A program made the position numbers and the translations under genes. This document shows positions 1 to 8,712 of a DNA stretch of 64,000 nucleotides, piece by piece. Under the pieces are notes generated by a model, which was given only the letters and a program-made list of their open reading frames with translations, did not search any database and was not told the DNA's origin. Each line of letters starts with the position of its first letter. Within the stretch, counting starts at the first letter, position 1. Origin of the DNA: Acinetobacter qingfengensis (GTDB lineage: Bacteria > Pseudomonadota > Gammaproteobacteria > Pseudomonadales > Moraxellaceae); assembly GCF_008693185.1 (NCBI RefSeq), contig NZ_VXKN01000007.1, positions 1-64,000 on the forward strand. The letters are read 5' to 3'.

Positions 1-121
1 CATAAGTTTTTGCACAAATGGTTGCAATAGCAGCTGTTAAAGTTGTTTTACCATGGTCAACGTGACCGATTGTGCCCACGTTAACGTGCGGCTTATTACG
101 TTCAAACTTGGCTTTAGCCAT
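1..121 (-). CDS. tuf: Elongation factor Tu, N-terminal part (cut by window edge)
   Basis: The first 40 codons of EF-Tu, the GTPase that delivers aminoacyl-tRNA to the ribosome. The translation opens [20 protein letters not shown] and continues with the G1 P-loop GHVDHGKT, which is diagnostic for EF-Tu. The gene runs off the left edge, so most of the GTPase domain and domains 2 and 3 are not visible. It lies downstream of four tRNA genes on the same strand, the arrangement of the thrU-tyrU-glyT-thrT-tufB operon of enterobacteria, so it is probably co-transcribed with them. Confidence 0.97.
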
Positions 122-284
122 GATGATTGTCCTCGTTTACGTCGAGACGACTCGATCTAAACTCGTCGATCCAAATACTTATCGACTCTTATTACCTGAA
201 TAAAATCAGGCGCCCAATACTTTAAAAGCAGACTAAAAAGCCTGCTTCTTTAAAAAATTCTTTCTCTACACTTCTAGCACAATC

Positions 285-359
<75 letters not shown>

Positions 360-378
360 GATAGACTACGCTTCGAGA

Positions 379-454
379 TGGAGCGGGAGACGAGGATCGA
401 ACTCGCGACATGCAGCTTGGAAGGCTGCCACTCTACCAACTGAGTTACTCCCGC
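379..454 (-). tRNA. glyT: tRNA-Gly (anticodon TCC)
   Basis: A minus-strand cloverleaf with acceptor stem GCGGGAG/CTCCCGC, anticodon stem GCAGC/GCTGC around CT-TCC-AA, T-loop TTCGATC and encoded CCA at 379-381. TCC reads GGA and GGG glycine codons. It is third in the tRNA-tuf array, between the Tyr and Thr(GGT) genes. Confidence 0.97.
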
Positions 455-485
455 ACATGTTGGTACATTTATCGAAGACTTTAGA

Positions 486-569
486 TGGTGGTGAGGGAAG
501 GATTCGAACCTTCGAAACTTTCGTGGCAGAGTTACAGTCTGCTCCCTTTGACCGCTCGGGAACCTCACC
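486..569 (-). tRNA. tyrU: tRNA-Tyr (anticodon GTA)
   Basis: An 84-nt minus-strand tRNA with acceptor stem GGTGAGG/CCTCACC, anticodon stem GCAGA/TCTGC around CT-GTA-AC, and the long variable arm typical of bacterial tRNA-Tyr. CCA is encoded at 486-488. It is second in the tRNA-tuf array. Confidence 0.97.
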
Positions 570-608
570 AAATCACACGCTCTTCAGTGCGCTCTTCTAC
601 TACATAAA

Positions 609-684
<76 letters not shown>

Positions 685-732
685 GTTTCTTTATGCTTAA
701 CACTTAATGTGTTTCGTATCAGAACGGGGTGC

Positions 733-760
733 AGTTTAACAAAACTCTCGCACGATGCAA
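733..760 (-). promoter_or_regulatory. Promoter of the tRNA-tuf operon
   Basis: On the minus strand a -35 TTGCAT (755-760) and a -10 TAAACT (733-738) are separated by 16 nt. The stretch after the -10 (723-732) is GC-rich, ending CCCCG, as in discriminators of stringently controlled stable-RNA promoters. An A/T-rich run lies just upstream of the -35 and could act as an UP element. The position fits the first tRNA gene. Confidence 0.65.
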
Positions 761-789
761 GTACTTTTTATAAAAAAACTGCGAAAAAC

Positions 790-2283
790 CTATAAAATCA
801 ATCCGTTTGATGATAATTCAACCGCCTTAATCACTGCACGAGCTTTTATCTGGGTTTCATTCCATTCAGATTCAGGATTTGAGTCTGCCACCAATCCGGC
901 ACCAGCCTGTACATAAACCTTATTACCACGAATAATGCCTGTACGAATGGCAATCGACATATCCATTTCTCCATGCCAACCCAAATATCCAACTGCCCCA
1001 CCGAATACACCGCGTTTTACGGGTTCAACTTCATCAATAATTTCCATAGCACGAATTTTTGGTGCCCCAGATAAAGTCCCTGCTGGAAAAGTGGCCTTGA
1101 GCACATCCAGTGCATCCGTATTTTCTAATACCTCTCCCTGAACATTAGATACAATATGCATCACGTGAGAATAACGTTCAATGACCATTTGGTCTGTAAC
1201 TTTTACTTTACCAATTTTCGATACACGCCCTACATCATTACGTCCCAAATCAATCAACATCAGATGTTCCGCAATTTCTTTTTCATCACTCAGCAAATCT
1301 TTCTCTAAGGCAAGGTCTTCTTCCGGCGTTTTACCCCTTGGGCGAGTACCCGCCAATGGCCGCACTGTAGCAATACCCTCCTCCAAACGACATAAAATTT
1401 CTGGAGAAGAGCCAATAATATGAAACGGTTGATGATCTGCCAACGTATAACCCTGAACCAAGAACAGATAAGGTGACGGATTCAAATGACGCAATGCTCG
1501 ATAAACCGAAATTGGGTCACCATCAAAATCGGATACCATACGATGCCCCGGAACAACCTGCATGACATCACCAGCACGGATATACTCCTTAACCCGTTCA
1601 ATCGATTGCAGATAGTTATCTTTGCCTGTTAAAGATTGAAATACAGGTGCCTTATGTTGCTTGGCATTTAATTGCACAGGTTGTTGCAATAAATTTTCCA
1701 AATCATCCAAACGTTGCTGTGCCTGTTGATAAGCATCATCTTGCTGGATGTTTGCATGCGTAATCAAAAACATGGTGTCTTTAAGATTATCAAAAACAAT
1801 GACCGTTTTTGATAGCATCATCCAGATATCTGGAAGATTAACTGGATCTTGTTCTGGTGTATTGGTTAATCTAGGCTCAATATATCGAACAGCATCATAA
1901 CCGAAATACCCAACCAATCCTCCAGTGAACTGCGGTAAATTCGGAATAAGTTCTCGAGGAGGAACTTTATATTTTGCTTGAGCATCTCGAATAAATTGAA
2001 ACGGGTCAGAGCAGGCTTGTGTGCTAATTTCTCCCTGCTCATTTTGTAGCGTTAAAATTCCAGCATTACAGGAAAATACCTGACTTTCACCCAATCCAAT
2101 AATGGAATACCGCGCCCAAGTTTCACCGCCCTCTACTGACTCAAATAAATATGCCAGTTGTTGTTCACGTAATCGCGCAAAAACAGTTAAAGGTGTTTCA
2201 GTATCAGCCAAACGCTGCCGGAATACTGGAATAGTGTCAAAGCCAGCTTGTTTTAATTGTTCAAATTGTGCAAAAGAAGTCAT
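790..2283 (-). CDS. trpE: Anthranilate synthase component I
   Basis: Converts chorismate, with ammonia or glutamine supplied through TrpG, to anthranilate, the first step of tryptophan synthesis. From ATG 2283 it is 497 aa, the usual length. The N-terminal lobe has the LFES motif (about residues 46-49) of the tryptophan feedback site. The C-terminal chorismate-binding domain shows LAGTRPRG, IDLGRNDVGRV and the terminal GAGLVADSNPESEW block. The longest frame opens at TTG 2301, but ATG 2283 with GAGA upstream fits TrpE proteins better. The gene follows gph on the same strand, the rpe-gph-trpE order known from pseudomonads. No trpG is in the window, and no Trp-codon leader peptide was seen between gph and trpE. 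Confidence 0.96.
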   Translation of the reverse strand: MTSFAQFEQLKQAGFDTIPVFRQRLADTETPLTVFARLREQQLAYLFESVEGGETWARYSIIGLGESQVFSCNAGILTLQNEQGEISTQACSDPFQFIRDAQAKYKVPPRELIPNLPQFTGGLVGYFGYDAVRYIEPRLTNTPEQDPVNLPDIWMMLSKTVIVFDNLKDTMFLITHANIQQDDAYQQAQQRLDDLENLLQQPVQLNAKQHKAPVFQSLTGKDNYLQSIERVKEYIRAGDVMQVVPGHRMVSDFDGDPISVYRALRHLNPSPYLFLVQGYTLADHQPFHIIGSSPEILCRLEEGIATVRPLAGTRPRGKTPEEDLALEKDLLSDEKEIAEHLMLIDLGRNDVGRVSKIGKVKVTDQMVIERYSHVMHIVSNVQGEVLENTDALDVLKATFPAGTLSGAPKIRAMEIIDEVEPVKRGVFGGAVGYLGWHGEMDMSIAIRTGIIRGNKVYVQAGAGLVADSNPESEWNETQIKARAVIKAVELSSNGLIL

Positions 2284-2371
2284 ACGTATTCTCAATGTCA
2301 AAAAATGATTGTGATGGAAGTTGGATCGTTTTTAACGCCATCGAAAATGCATTGAGTAATTCATATTATCC

Positions 2372-3052
2372 TCAGTTCTGCTCAGGAATTAATTGTTGCA
2401 AATTATCTATAACCATTTGTGGATTACAGGCCTGTATCGCTTCTCCATGATTATAACCATAACCCAGCACAATACAATCTATTCCAGAAGCACGTGCTGC
2501 CTCAACATCATTTCTAGAATCCCCAATCATCAAAGTATTTTGTTTTTGTTGTGAAAAATATTCAATTGCATGCAAAAGTGGTTCAGGATGTGGTTTACGA
2601 TTTTCCAAAGAGTCCCCACCTAATACCAAGGAAAAGTATTCCAGCAAATTAATTTGTCTTAGCAATTCCACTGCCGCCTGATAAGGCTTATTGGTAACAC
2701 AAACCAGTGTTTTATTTTGAGCTTTGCAATATTGCAAAAATTCCAATACACCAGCATAGACGGTGGTATCAACACATAAGTTTTTCTGATAGATCTGCAA
2801 AAAATGCTGTAATAATTGCTGATGTGCTTCAGGGTCAAAATATTGATCCTGATGATGAATCACACAGGCACAAAGTTGACTGGCTCCCTTTCCAATCCAA
2901 ACACGAACTTGAGATTCTGTTACCAGTGGCCGACCCAAATCGGTTAAAGTTAGATTCATGGCACGATATAAATCCCGTGCAGAATCGACTAAGGTGCCAT
3001 CCAAATCAAATAAAATAAGTTGCCGATGAGTAGTGTCTAGCAATGAATGCAT
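2372..3052 (-). CDS. gph: Phosphoglycolate phosphatase (HAD family)
   Basis: Dephosphorylates 2-phosphoglycolate, for example that released during DNA repair. The 226-aa HAD hydrolase has all four motifs: nucleophile block FDLDGT (D16, D18), CVTNK with T120, lysine K153 in RKPHPEP, and GDSRND (D178, D182). The cap is the small helical type between motifs I and II. The start is supported by AGGA eight bases upstream. It lies 88 bp upstream of trpE on the same strand and is probably co-transcribed. Specificity for phosphoglycolate is inferred from length, motif pattern and the trpE neighbour, so another small phosphate ester cannot be excluded. Confidence 0.9.
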   Translation of the reverse strand: MHSLLDTTHRQLILFDLDGTLVDSARDLYRAMNLTLTDLGRPLVTESQVRVWIGKGASQLCACVIHHQDQYFDPEAHQQLLQHFLQIYQKNLCVDTTVYAGVLEFLQYCKAQNKTLVCVTNKPYQAAVELLRQINLLEYFSLVLGGDSLENRKPHPEPLLHAIEYFSQQKQNTLMIGDSRNDVEAARASGIDCIVLGYGYNHGEAIQACNPQMVIDNLQQLIPEQN

Positions 3053-3075
3053 TATCTTATCCTTAGATCTACAAT

Positions 3076-3714
3076 TTATTGTCCTAAAAATATTGCTGCT
3101 GCAATAACCGCAATAATAACCAATATAATCATGCTCATTAGACCAACTTTAGCATTTTTCTTTTCCTGTTCAACTTGTTCAATTCGACTTTCAGGTTCAG
3201 GAATGGCCATTGGTTTTGGTTCAGATGTGGCTTGCACATCAATATGATCTGGAATAGGTGCTGGTTTCGGCACACTAATATTTTTTGGCATACCATCACG
3301 ATCCACAACAACGTCCATACCACGCTGTTCAATTGTTGGCATACCCTCATCGGAAGGAATGACTTTTTCAATGGTTATTGCAGCTTTTTGCTCAACATCT
3401 GGTGCATTATCTGACTGAGAATTTCCTAGTGTTTCAACAACCTGAAAACGGATATTCTCAAAATGAATCTCGTCATGATCTTGTAATTGTTGTTCGGTCA
3501 CTCGTTGTCCATTCACAAATGTACCATTTGATGAGCCTAAATCCTGAATCCATAACTGATTTTCCTTGATAATTAAAGCAGCATGGCGGCGTGAAATATG
3601 TGCAGCCTGCAATACAATATCTGCCTGCTGATGCCGTCCGATCACCATGTCCCGATCAATATCGAGCGTTTGTCCTGCAATGGGTTCACTTTTTGCAATT
3701 AGCTGCCAGCTCAT
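3076..3714 (-). CDS. Tail-anchored FHA-domain protein
   Basis: A 212-aa protein with an N-terminal forkhead-associated domain (about residues 22-92) that binds phosphothreonine peptides. The conserved FHA residues are present: GR (26-27), SRRH (41-44) and SSNGT (61-65). A proline- and acid-rich linker follows. The last 20 or so residues form one hydrophobic helix that ends almost at the C-terminus, so the protein should be tail-anchored in the inner membrane with FHA in the cytoplasm. The start has an AAGGAAT ribosome site. The gene sits 23 bp upstream of gph on the same strand. No Ser/Thr kinase or phosphatase is encoded nearby, so the binding partner is unknown. Confidence 0.85.
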   Translation of the reverse strand: MSWQLIAKSEPIAGQTLDIDRDMVIGRHQQADIVLQAAHISRRHAALIIKENQLWIQDLGSSNGTFVNGQRVTEQQLQDHDEIHFENIRFQVVETLGNSQSDNAPDVEQKAAITIEKVIPSDEGMPTIEQRGMDVVVDRDGMPKNISVPKPAPIPDHIDVQATSEPKPMAIPEPESRIEQVEQEKKNAKVGLMSMIILVIIAVIAAAIFLGQ

Positions 3715-3910
3715 GCGTTATTCCTTATTTTGATCATTTGCCTGATCGTTTAGTTTAACATTAAGTCATTATTTTATTAAGGCTTCAGACAAATCATTAT
3801 TTTTTTATTTTGCCATTAGAATGAATATCTCTCGTGATTTGCTCATTTATTCTAATATGTATATATTTTATTTGTTTTAGAAAAGTTTTTTAAGTCATAA
3901 AATTGAAATA

Positions 3911-3941
3911 AAAAAAACCAAGTATATTACTTGGTTTTTTT
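3911..3941. terminator. Bidirectional intrinsic terminator after the hns-like gene
   Basis: A perfect 14-bp stem (seven A, then CCAAGTA, loop TAT, then TACTTGG and seven T) lies 17 bp beyond the hns-like stop codon. The T-run exists on both strands. It separates this gene from the FHA-gph-trpE unit, whose start is at 3714. Confidence 0.9.
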
Positions 3942-3957
3942 ATTTGGCAATACAAAA

Positions 3958-4284
3958 TTAAATTAATAAATCTTCTAATGTTTTACCTGAATTTAATGCT
4001 TCAACAACCCAACGAGGTTGTTTACCACGACCTGTCCATGTTTGATTTACATCTGCTGGGTTACGATAGCGTGGTGCAACACTGCGTTTAGTTGTAGGTT
4101 TATGGCTTTGTTGACCATATTCAATTAACTCTTGCAAAGACAAACCCACATCTTCCGCAATGGTTAATAATTGTTGATAAGCATCATCTACTTTTTCACG
4201 CTTTTTAAGTTCAATCAATTCTTGTGCTTTTTGGGTCAATTCCTGAAGCTGATTAATATCTAAATTTTCAATATTTGTTGACAT
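3958..4284 (-). CDS. H-NS family nucleoid-associated protein
   Basis: A DNA-binding protein that silences AT-rich, often foreign, DNA. It has 108 aa, with an N-terminal coiled-coil oligomerisation region (about 8-55), a linker rich in K, T and R, and the C-terminal DNA-binding domain with the core loop TWTGRGKQP (82-90) and the ending WVVEALNSGKTLEDLLI. The longest frame begins 28 codons upstream, but ATG 4284 has an AGGAG six bases upstream and gives the normal family start. The gene is monocistronic, with a strong terminator downstream. Its product is a plausible silencer of the AT-rich accessory clusters here. Confidence 0.93.
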   Translation of the reverse strand: MSTNIENLDINQLQELTQKAQELIELKKREKVDDAYQQLLTIAEDVGLSLQELIEYGQQSHKPTTKRSVAPRYRNPADVNQTWTGRGKQPRWVVEALNSGKTLEDLLI

Positions 4285-4427
4285 ATTTACTCCTAATTTT
4301 GCAAATTCTGTTATATCAATCCCTGAACATTTTATATTATCGATATAGAAAAGCAATCCTATTTGCAAGCAGATTACTTTTTATTTTCTGATATTTTTTT
4401 AATCAGGCTCAAAATTCAAGTCATTAA

Positions 4428-4883
4428 CTAAGATTTATTGTTAACCAATATCACTTGATGATTAACTGTTTTTTCTAATTCTATGATGGCTTGTTTAAAA
4501 TATTCTGGAATTGTAGTTTTTTGTTGTGTTTTAGCATCCATACAAACTACTACTACTTCACCTTGTGCAACTAAAGTTTGTTGTTTTTCACTATATAATT
4601 GATAAGTCATACGAAATGCAGATGAACGAATTTCTTCCACATTCACACCAATTGCTAATATATCTGGATAGGTAACTGGTCTTAAATATCGGCAACTACT
4701 ACTGGAAACCACAGTATAAAATTCTGTTTGTATTTGATTTAAACGCTCAAAATATCCAATACGGGCATTTTCAATATAACGGTAATATTGCACATTATTA
4801 ACATGATTGAATGCATCCATATCTCCCCAAGAAATATGCTGTTTAAATATAAATGGTACTGCTACGAATTGCTGTATGTTCAC
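4428..4883 (-). CDS. Acyl-CoA thioesterase, YbgC/FadM-like hotdog fold
   Basis: A 151-aa single hotdog-fold protein of the 4HBT family, which hydrolyses acyl-CoA thioesters. The active-site segment WGDMDAFNHVNNVQYYRY (about 19-36) carries the catalytic aspartate and the HVNN turn typical of FadM/YbgC-type enzymes. It lies 14 bp after hemY on the same strand and may be the last gene of the hem transcription unit, although no functional link to haem synthesis is known. The acyl substrate cannot be read from the sequence. Confidence 0.85.
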   Translation of the reverse strand: MNIQQFVAVPFIFKQHISWGDMDAFNHVNNVQYYRYIENARIGYFERLNQIQTEFYTVVSSSSCRYLRPVTYPDILAIGVNVEEIRSSAFRMTYQLYSEKQQTLVAQGEVVVVCMDAKTQQKTTIPEYFKQAIIELEKTVNHQVILVNNKS

Positions 4884-4897
4884 TTTGGTCTATTCCT

Positions 4898-6094
4898 TTA
4901 TAAATCAAACTTAAAATCCTGTTTTGAGTAATGCAATAACAAATGAATATCCTGCTGTAATGATGTGGTATGTTGCAGCGCATCCTGTATTCTTAAATAA
5001 GCCATATAAGCATCATCAGGATATTGTGACAATAAATGTTTTGCCTGCTCATGTTTTGCTTGCCGCTGATAAATATGCCATTGTGCAAAGGTTAAACTGG
5101 CTTGTGCAGGATATTGCTGTTGCCAATTCTGTACTTGTTGTTCCAGCACTAAAATGTCTTCCTGACTATGATTTAATGCTTTATCTAACCAAATATATAA
5201 TACTTGGGGAACAAAACGTTGCTGTAAGATATTTTGTGCCAGTAAATAACTGGATTGGTGTAATGCATCAAATTGATTAATCAATTTTAATAAAAGAATT
5301 TGCTGTTCGATATCATAGTTTTGATTAATATCGGATTCAATATGATCATACCAATCAAAGAAAAGTTGTTGCTCTATAGCATCAGCTTGCTCACGTTGTA
5401 CTAATAATGCCTGAAACCAGATTTGAGTTTGTTGCACATCAAATCTAGGTTGATGTGAGGCTTTAAATAACCACCATGGACATACTCGAGAGAGTTGCAG
5501 CCAGTGCTCTTGTAATTCAGCCTGATATGCATCAGAAATCGGATGTAACCACGCAGATAGTGGCTGCACAGTCAAAAATTCCAAACGTTCCAAAGCGACT
5601 GCATAATCTCTTTCCAGTAATGCAATTTCGACTTTGAGCAATTCTGTTAATTCAAATAATGGGTTAGGAGTTTGTTGTAACCATATCTTGGCTTGTTCAG
5701 GTTGTTGTTGTTTTAATAAAAGTTTAGCGTGAATCAGGGGATTAAGCAAAACTGAGTTCTGATAAGTCTGGAAAATACGATTTTGCTCAACTCGTTCTGC
5801 TTTAAGTAACCACAGAACTCCGAGTTGCTCATAAGGGTGAAGCTGCTGAAAGGATTTTGGTATCTGGTATCGCTGCAAGTTGCGGCGTAAAGTATAACGA
5901 AGTAAACGCCATAAAAGATAAAAAATTCCTGAGGCAATAAATAGTAAAAATAGCAACAGAAATAAATTGCTTTGAATTTGCCAACCTAGCCACTGAATAT
6001 AAACATAACCAAACCCCGAATTAAAGCTCAGCACCATAAACAATGCCGCCAACAACAAGCAGATACATAAATAGGTTAATAAGGTAAACCGCAT
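4898..6094 (-). CDS. hemY: HemY-like membrane protein with TPR region
   Basis: A 398-aa protein with two N-terminal transmembrane helices (about 4-25 and 40-62) and a long glutamine-rich helical region that reads as TPR-type repeats. This is the architecture of gammaproteobacterial HemY, which is not the protoporphyrinogen oxidase of the same name in Bacillus. Its exact role in tetrapyrrole synthesis is unsettled. Its start is 1 bp from the hemX stop, so hemX and hemY should be translated together. Assignment rests on architecture and position after hemC-hemD-hemX, since sequence identity in this family is low. Confidence 0.82.
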   Translation of the reverse strand: MRFTLLTYLCICLLLAALFMVLSFNSGFGYVYIQWLGWQIQSNLFLLLFLLFIASGIFYLLWRLLRYTLRRNLQRYQIPKSFQQLHPYEQLGVLWLLKAERVEQNRIFQTYQNSVLLNPLIHAKLLLKQQQPEQAKIWLQQTPNPLFELTELLKVEIALLERDYAVALERLEFLTVQPLSAWLHPISDAYQAELQEHWLQLSRVCPWWLFKASHQPRFDVQQTQIWFQALLVQREQADAIEQQLFFDWYDHIESDINQNYDIEQQILLLKLINQFDALHQSSYLLAQNILQQRFVPQVLYIWLDKALNHSQEDILVLEQQVQNWQQQYPAQASLTFAQWHIYQRQAKHEQAKHLLSQYPDDAYMAYLRIQDALQHTTSLQQDIHLLLHYSKQDFKFDL

Positions 6095-6095
6095 G

Positions 6096-6920
6096 TTAGC
6101 CTCCTTGTAATAACGCCAAAGCTGTTAATTTAGGGGGTGCAATCAAACTGGTATTCGATAGTTTACTCAGACTAACAGCCATATTTTTGGATAAATCATC
6201 AGGATAATGGCGAAGGTCTATCACAATTTCCTTAAGCATTGTCTGATAAAATACTGTTTGGCCGGCACTTAATGCCTGCTGTGCCAATAGAAGCTGTAAT
6301 TTTAAATACTGATAATGCAAGGCTCGACTTTTCAAATCTGGCGTATCGTCTACCTTACTGATACTAAACCAGGATGACCACAGCCATTTTTTCTGAGGCT
6401 GATCCAGTGGCTGCGGATGGATTTCACGTTCAATTGCATGTAATTGTTGTTGTAAAATCGTTTGCTGCTCTGTTCTTTGCTGTAAAAAATTCACTAAAGT
6501 CATCTGATCTTTTGCCAATGCATCCAGTAAAGCAACATTTAAACTTTCAGAAAGTGGTTGATCCTGACTAATTTTATGCCTTAATGTCTGAATTTGCTCT
6601 AAAGCTGCAACAAAATCCTGTTGTTGTAAGGTCAGTTGAATCAACTGTAAATGATCAACAATATAATTTTGTACAGTATAGCGATTATTCTGTAGGACAG
6701 ATTGTGGTGCAACCTTACTGATACCATGATTCACCACTGGAACTTTCTGATTCTGCAAGGCAATAATTTGGTCATTTAAACGGTCAATACGCTGGGTTTG
6801 CTGATCAAAACGGCTGTCCAATACATTGAGCTGATTATTTTGCAGTTGATACATTTCCACACTGAGTTTGATTGTCCATACGGATAATATAATCAATAAA
6901 AACCAAAGCAATTTATTCAT
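6096..6920 (-). CDS. hemX: HemX-like membrane protein
   Basis: A 274-aa protein with one N-terminal signal-anchor helix (about 4-20) followed by a coiled-coil, glutamine-rich periplasmic part. It matches the HemX family found after hemD in gammaproteobacteria. Despite an old annotation as a uroporphyrin-III methyltransferase, this family lacks the methyltransferase fold, and none is visible here. Its start overlaps the hemD stop by 4 bp (ATGA), showing translational coupling. The protein is shorter than E. coli HemX. Confidence 0.82.
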   Translation of the reverse strand: MNKLLWFLLIILSVWTIKLSVEMYQLQNNQLNVLDSRFDQQTQRIDRLNDQIIALQNQKVPVVNHGISKVAPQSVLQNNRYTVQNYIVDHLQLIQLTLQQQDFVAALEQIQTLRHKISQDQPLSESLNVALLDALAKDQMTLVNFLQQRTEQQTILQQQLHAIEREIHPQPLDQPQKKWLWSSWFSISKVDDTPDLKSRALHYQYLKLQLLLAQQALSAGQTVFYQTMLKEIVIDLRHYPDDLSKNMAVSLSKLSNTSLIAPPKLTALALLQGG

Positions 6921-7681
6921 AAACTCATCTGCTGTATTTTTTGGTGAATCTCTTGTGCGACCAGATGTTCAACAATCGCAACGCTGGTGTTAATCGCCAA
7001 CTGCTGTAAATCCTGACTCACTTGCTGTCCGACACGCTGACCAAGCACGACATAATGATAATTGTTGAAATTTTGCTGTAAAAATAACGTATTTTGTCGC
7101 AATTTCAACCAGTTTTTCCAACTTGCTTCACTACTGATTAATACAATAATTCGACTAAAAGCTTGCTGAAGTAAATTTTGCCACTGAATATCCGGCATGT
7201 TTCGAGTATAGAGCAGCATGTTGAGGACTTGACAGCCCTGTTGTTGTAATTGCGTCATCATCAGCGTCCGCCCGCCAATGCCACGCCAAAAGGCAATACG
7301 ATGTTGTTGGCAATCTTGTAGTAGTTTGAGCTGTAACATTCCTTCTGAATTCTCAATCTCAGGACAAACACTTTCCAGACCAAGTTTTTGCAAGGTACTT
7401 TGGGTCGTTGTTCCTACAGCAATCCATTGTTTTTGCTTTAATTCTTCAATGGAAATATGGCATTGCCGAGCATATTGCATACCGATTTCTGCGGCAATTG
7501 AACTCACCACCACCACTTTCTCAAAAGAAATAAATTGCTGATATTGCTGCACTAAACTTTCATCCAGAGGTAAAGGTTTAAGCTCAAGTAATGGGCAGCT
7601 TATCACCTGATAACCCAGATTTTTTAAATCTTGGCTTAATGCTTGCGCGCGTTCAATAGGCCGTGTATTTAAAATCAGCAT
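6917..7681 (-). CDS. hemD: Uroporphyrinogen-III synthase
   Basis: Closes and isomerises hydroxymethylbilane to uroporphyrinogen III in tetrapyrrole synthesis. The 254-aa protein begins MLILNTRPIERAQALSQDL, the typical HemD opening (a TRP near the N-terminus), and has the VVSSIAAE and AVGTTT segments of the two alpha/beta domains. The family is poorly conserved, so the call leans on position, 7 bp after hemC and overlapping hemX. This is the usual hemCDXY order. Confidence 0.92.
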   Translation of the reverse strand: MLILNTRPIERAQALSQDLKNLGYQVISCPLLELKPLPLDESLVQQYQQFISFEKVVVVSSIAAEIGMQYARQCHISIEELKQKQWIAVGTTTQSTLQKLGLESVCPEIENSEGMLQLKLLQDCQQHRIAFWRGIGGRTLMMTQLQQQGCQVLNMLLYTRNMPDIQWQNLLQQAFSRIIVLISSEASWKNWLKLRQNTLFLQQNFNNYHYVVLGQRVGQQVSQDLQQLAINTSVAIVEHLVAQEIHQKIQQMSL

Positions 7682-7688
7682 AATTTGC

Positions 7689-8606
7689 TTAATATAATGC
7701 TTTTAGCAATTCACCAGCACCTTGTGCAAGTAAATTTTGTGCCAATGCCACACCCAATGCTTCAGCTTGATCCATGTGACCTTGTTGTTGTGCAATCAAC
7801 AATACTTGTCCATCTGCCTGACCTACACGTCCCTCAATACTCAGTTGTTGCCCTTTAAGTTGGGCAAAGGCTGCAATTGGTACCTGACAGCCACCTTCCA
7901 AATAGGCATTGAAGGCACGTTCCGCACGAACACAGGCTGTTGTTTCCTCGTGAACAAGAAAATTAATATGATTCAATATATTTTGGTCACCTGTACGACA
8001 TTCTATTCCTAAAGCACCTTGTCCCACAGCAGGTAAACTAATATAAGGATCAATACTATGGCGAATACGATCTTGTAATTCCAAACGCTTTAACCCCGCG
8101 CTAGCCAAAATAATCGCATCATAAATTCCCTCATCCAGTTTGGATAAGCGTGTACCAACATTACCTCGTAAATCCAGAATATTCAGATCCGGACGTTGTG
8201 CCAATAATTGGCTACGGCGGCGTAGGCTTGACGTTCCAACTTTAGCACCTAATGGCAATTCATCAAAAGCATGATAATGATTGGAAACAAATGCATCAAA
8301 TGGATCAGCACGTTCACAAATTACTGCCAATTCCAGACCGTCAGGTAATTGCATTGGCACATCTTTCATGGAATGCACAGCAATATCTGCACGGCCATCA
8401 AGTAATGCAGACTCCAATTCTTTGACAAATAACCCTTTTCCACCGATTTTTGCCAAAGGCGTGTCTAAAATTTTATCTCCCTGCGTCACAAAAGTAACCA
8501 GTTCTACGGTTAAATCTGAGTGTTGCTGTTGTAATCGTTGCTGAATATATTCTGCTTGCCAGAGTGCCAATGGGCTTTTTCTGGTCGCAATTTTTAATGT
8601 AGACAT
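7689..8606 (-). CDS. hemC: Porphobilinogen deaminase (hydroxymethylbilane synthase)
   Basis: Polymerises four porphobilinogen units to hydroxymethylbilane. From ATG 8606 it is 305 aa. It shows [14 protein letters not shown] at the N-terminus, GGKGLFVKE, the catalytic HSMKDVP segment, [11 protein letters not shown], and the dipyrromethane cofactor cysteine C240 in EGGCQVP. The longest frame starts at GTG 8615, but the ATG three codons later gives the usual protein. It follows algR on the same strand, as in Pseudomonas, and heads the hemC-hemD-hemX-hemY unit. Confidence 0.97.
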   Translation of the reverse strand: MSTLKIATRKSPLALWQAEYIQQRLQQQHSDLTVELVTFVTQGDKILDTPLAKIGGKGLFVKELESALLDGRADIAVHSMKDVPMQLPDGLELAVICERADPFDAFVSNHYHAFDELPLGAKVGTSSLRRRSQLLAQRPDLNILDLRGNVGTRLSKLDEGIYDAIILASAGLKRLELQDRIRHSIDPYISLPAVGQGALGIECRTGDQNILNHINFLVHEETTACVRAERAFNAYLEGGCQVPIAAFAQLKGQQLSIEGRVGQADGQVLLIAQQQGHMDQAEALGVALAQNLLAQGAGELLKALY

Positions 8607-8712
8607 AGAACTCACAATGGAAGATAAAAAATTATTTTAACATTAATCGTCCACAGTCAAAATGCAAGCAAATACTACAACACTTTTTGTCTATGAATTT
8701 TCTGTTGGCGAT

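Noticed and set aside
2284-2371. Possible trp attenuator leader peptide before trpE
   Set aside because: No short ORF with tandem Trp codons and no competing hairpins were found. trpE simply follows gph.
4924-5280. 118-aa plus-strand open frame inside hemY
   Set aside because: It is a shadow of hemY, with no ribosome site and atypical composition.
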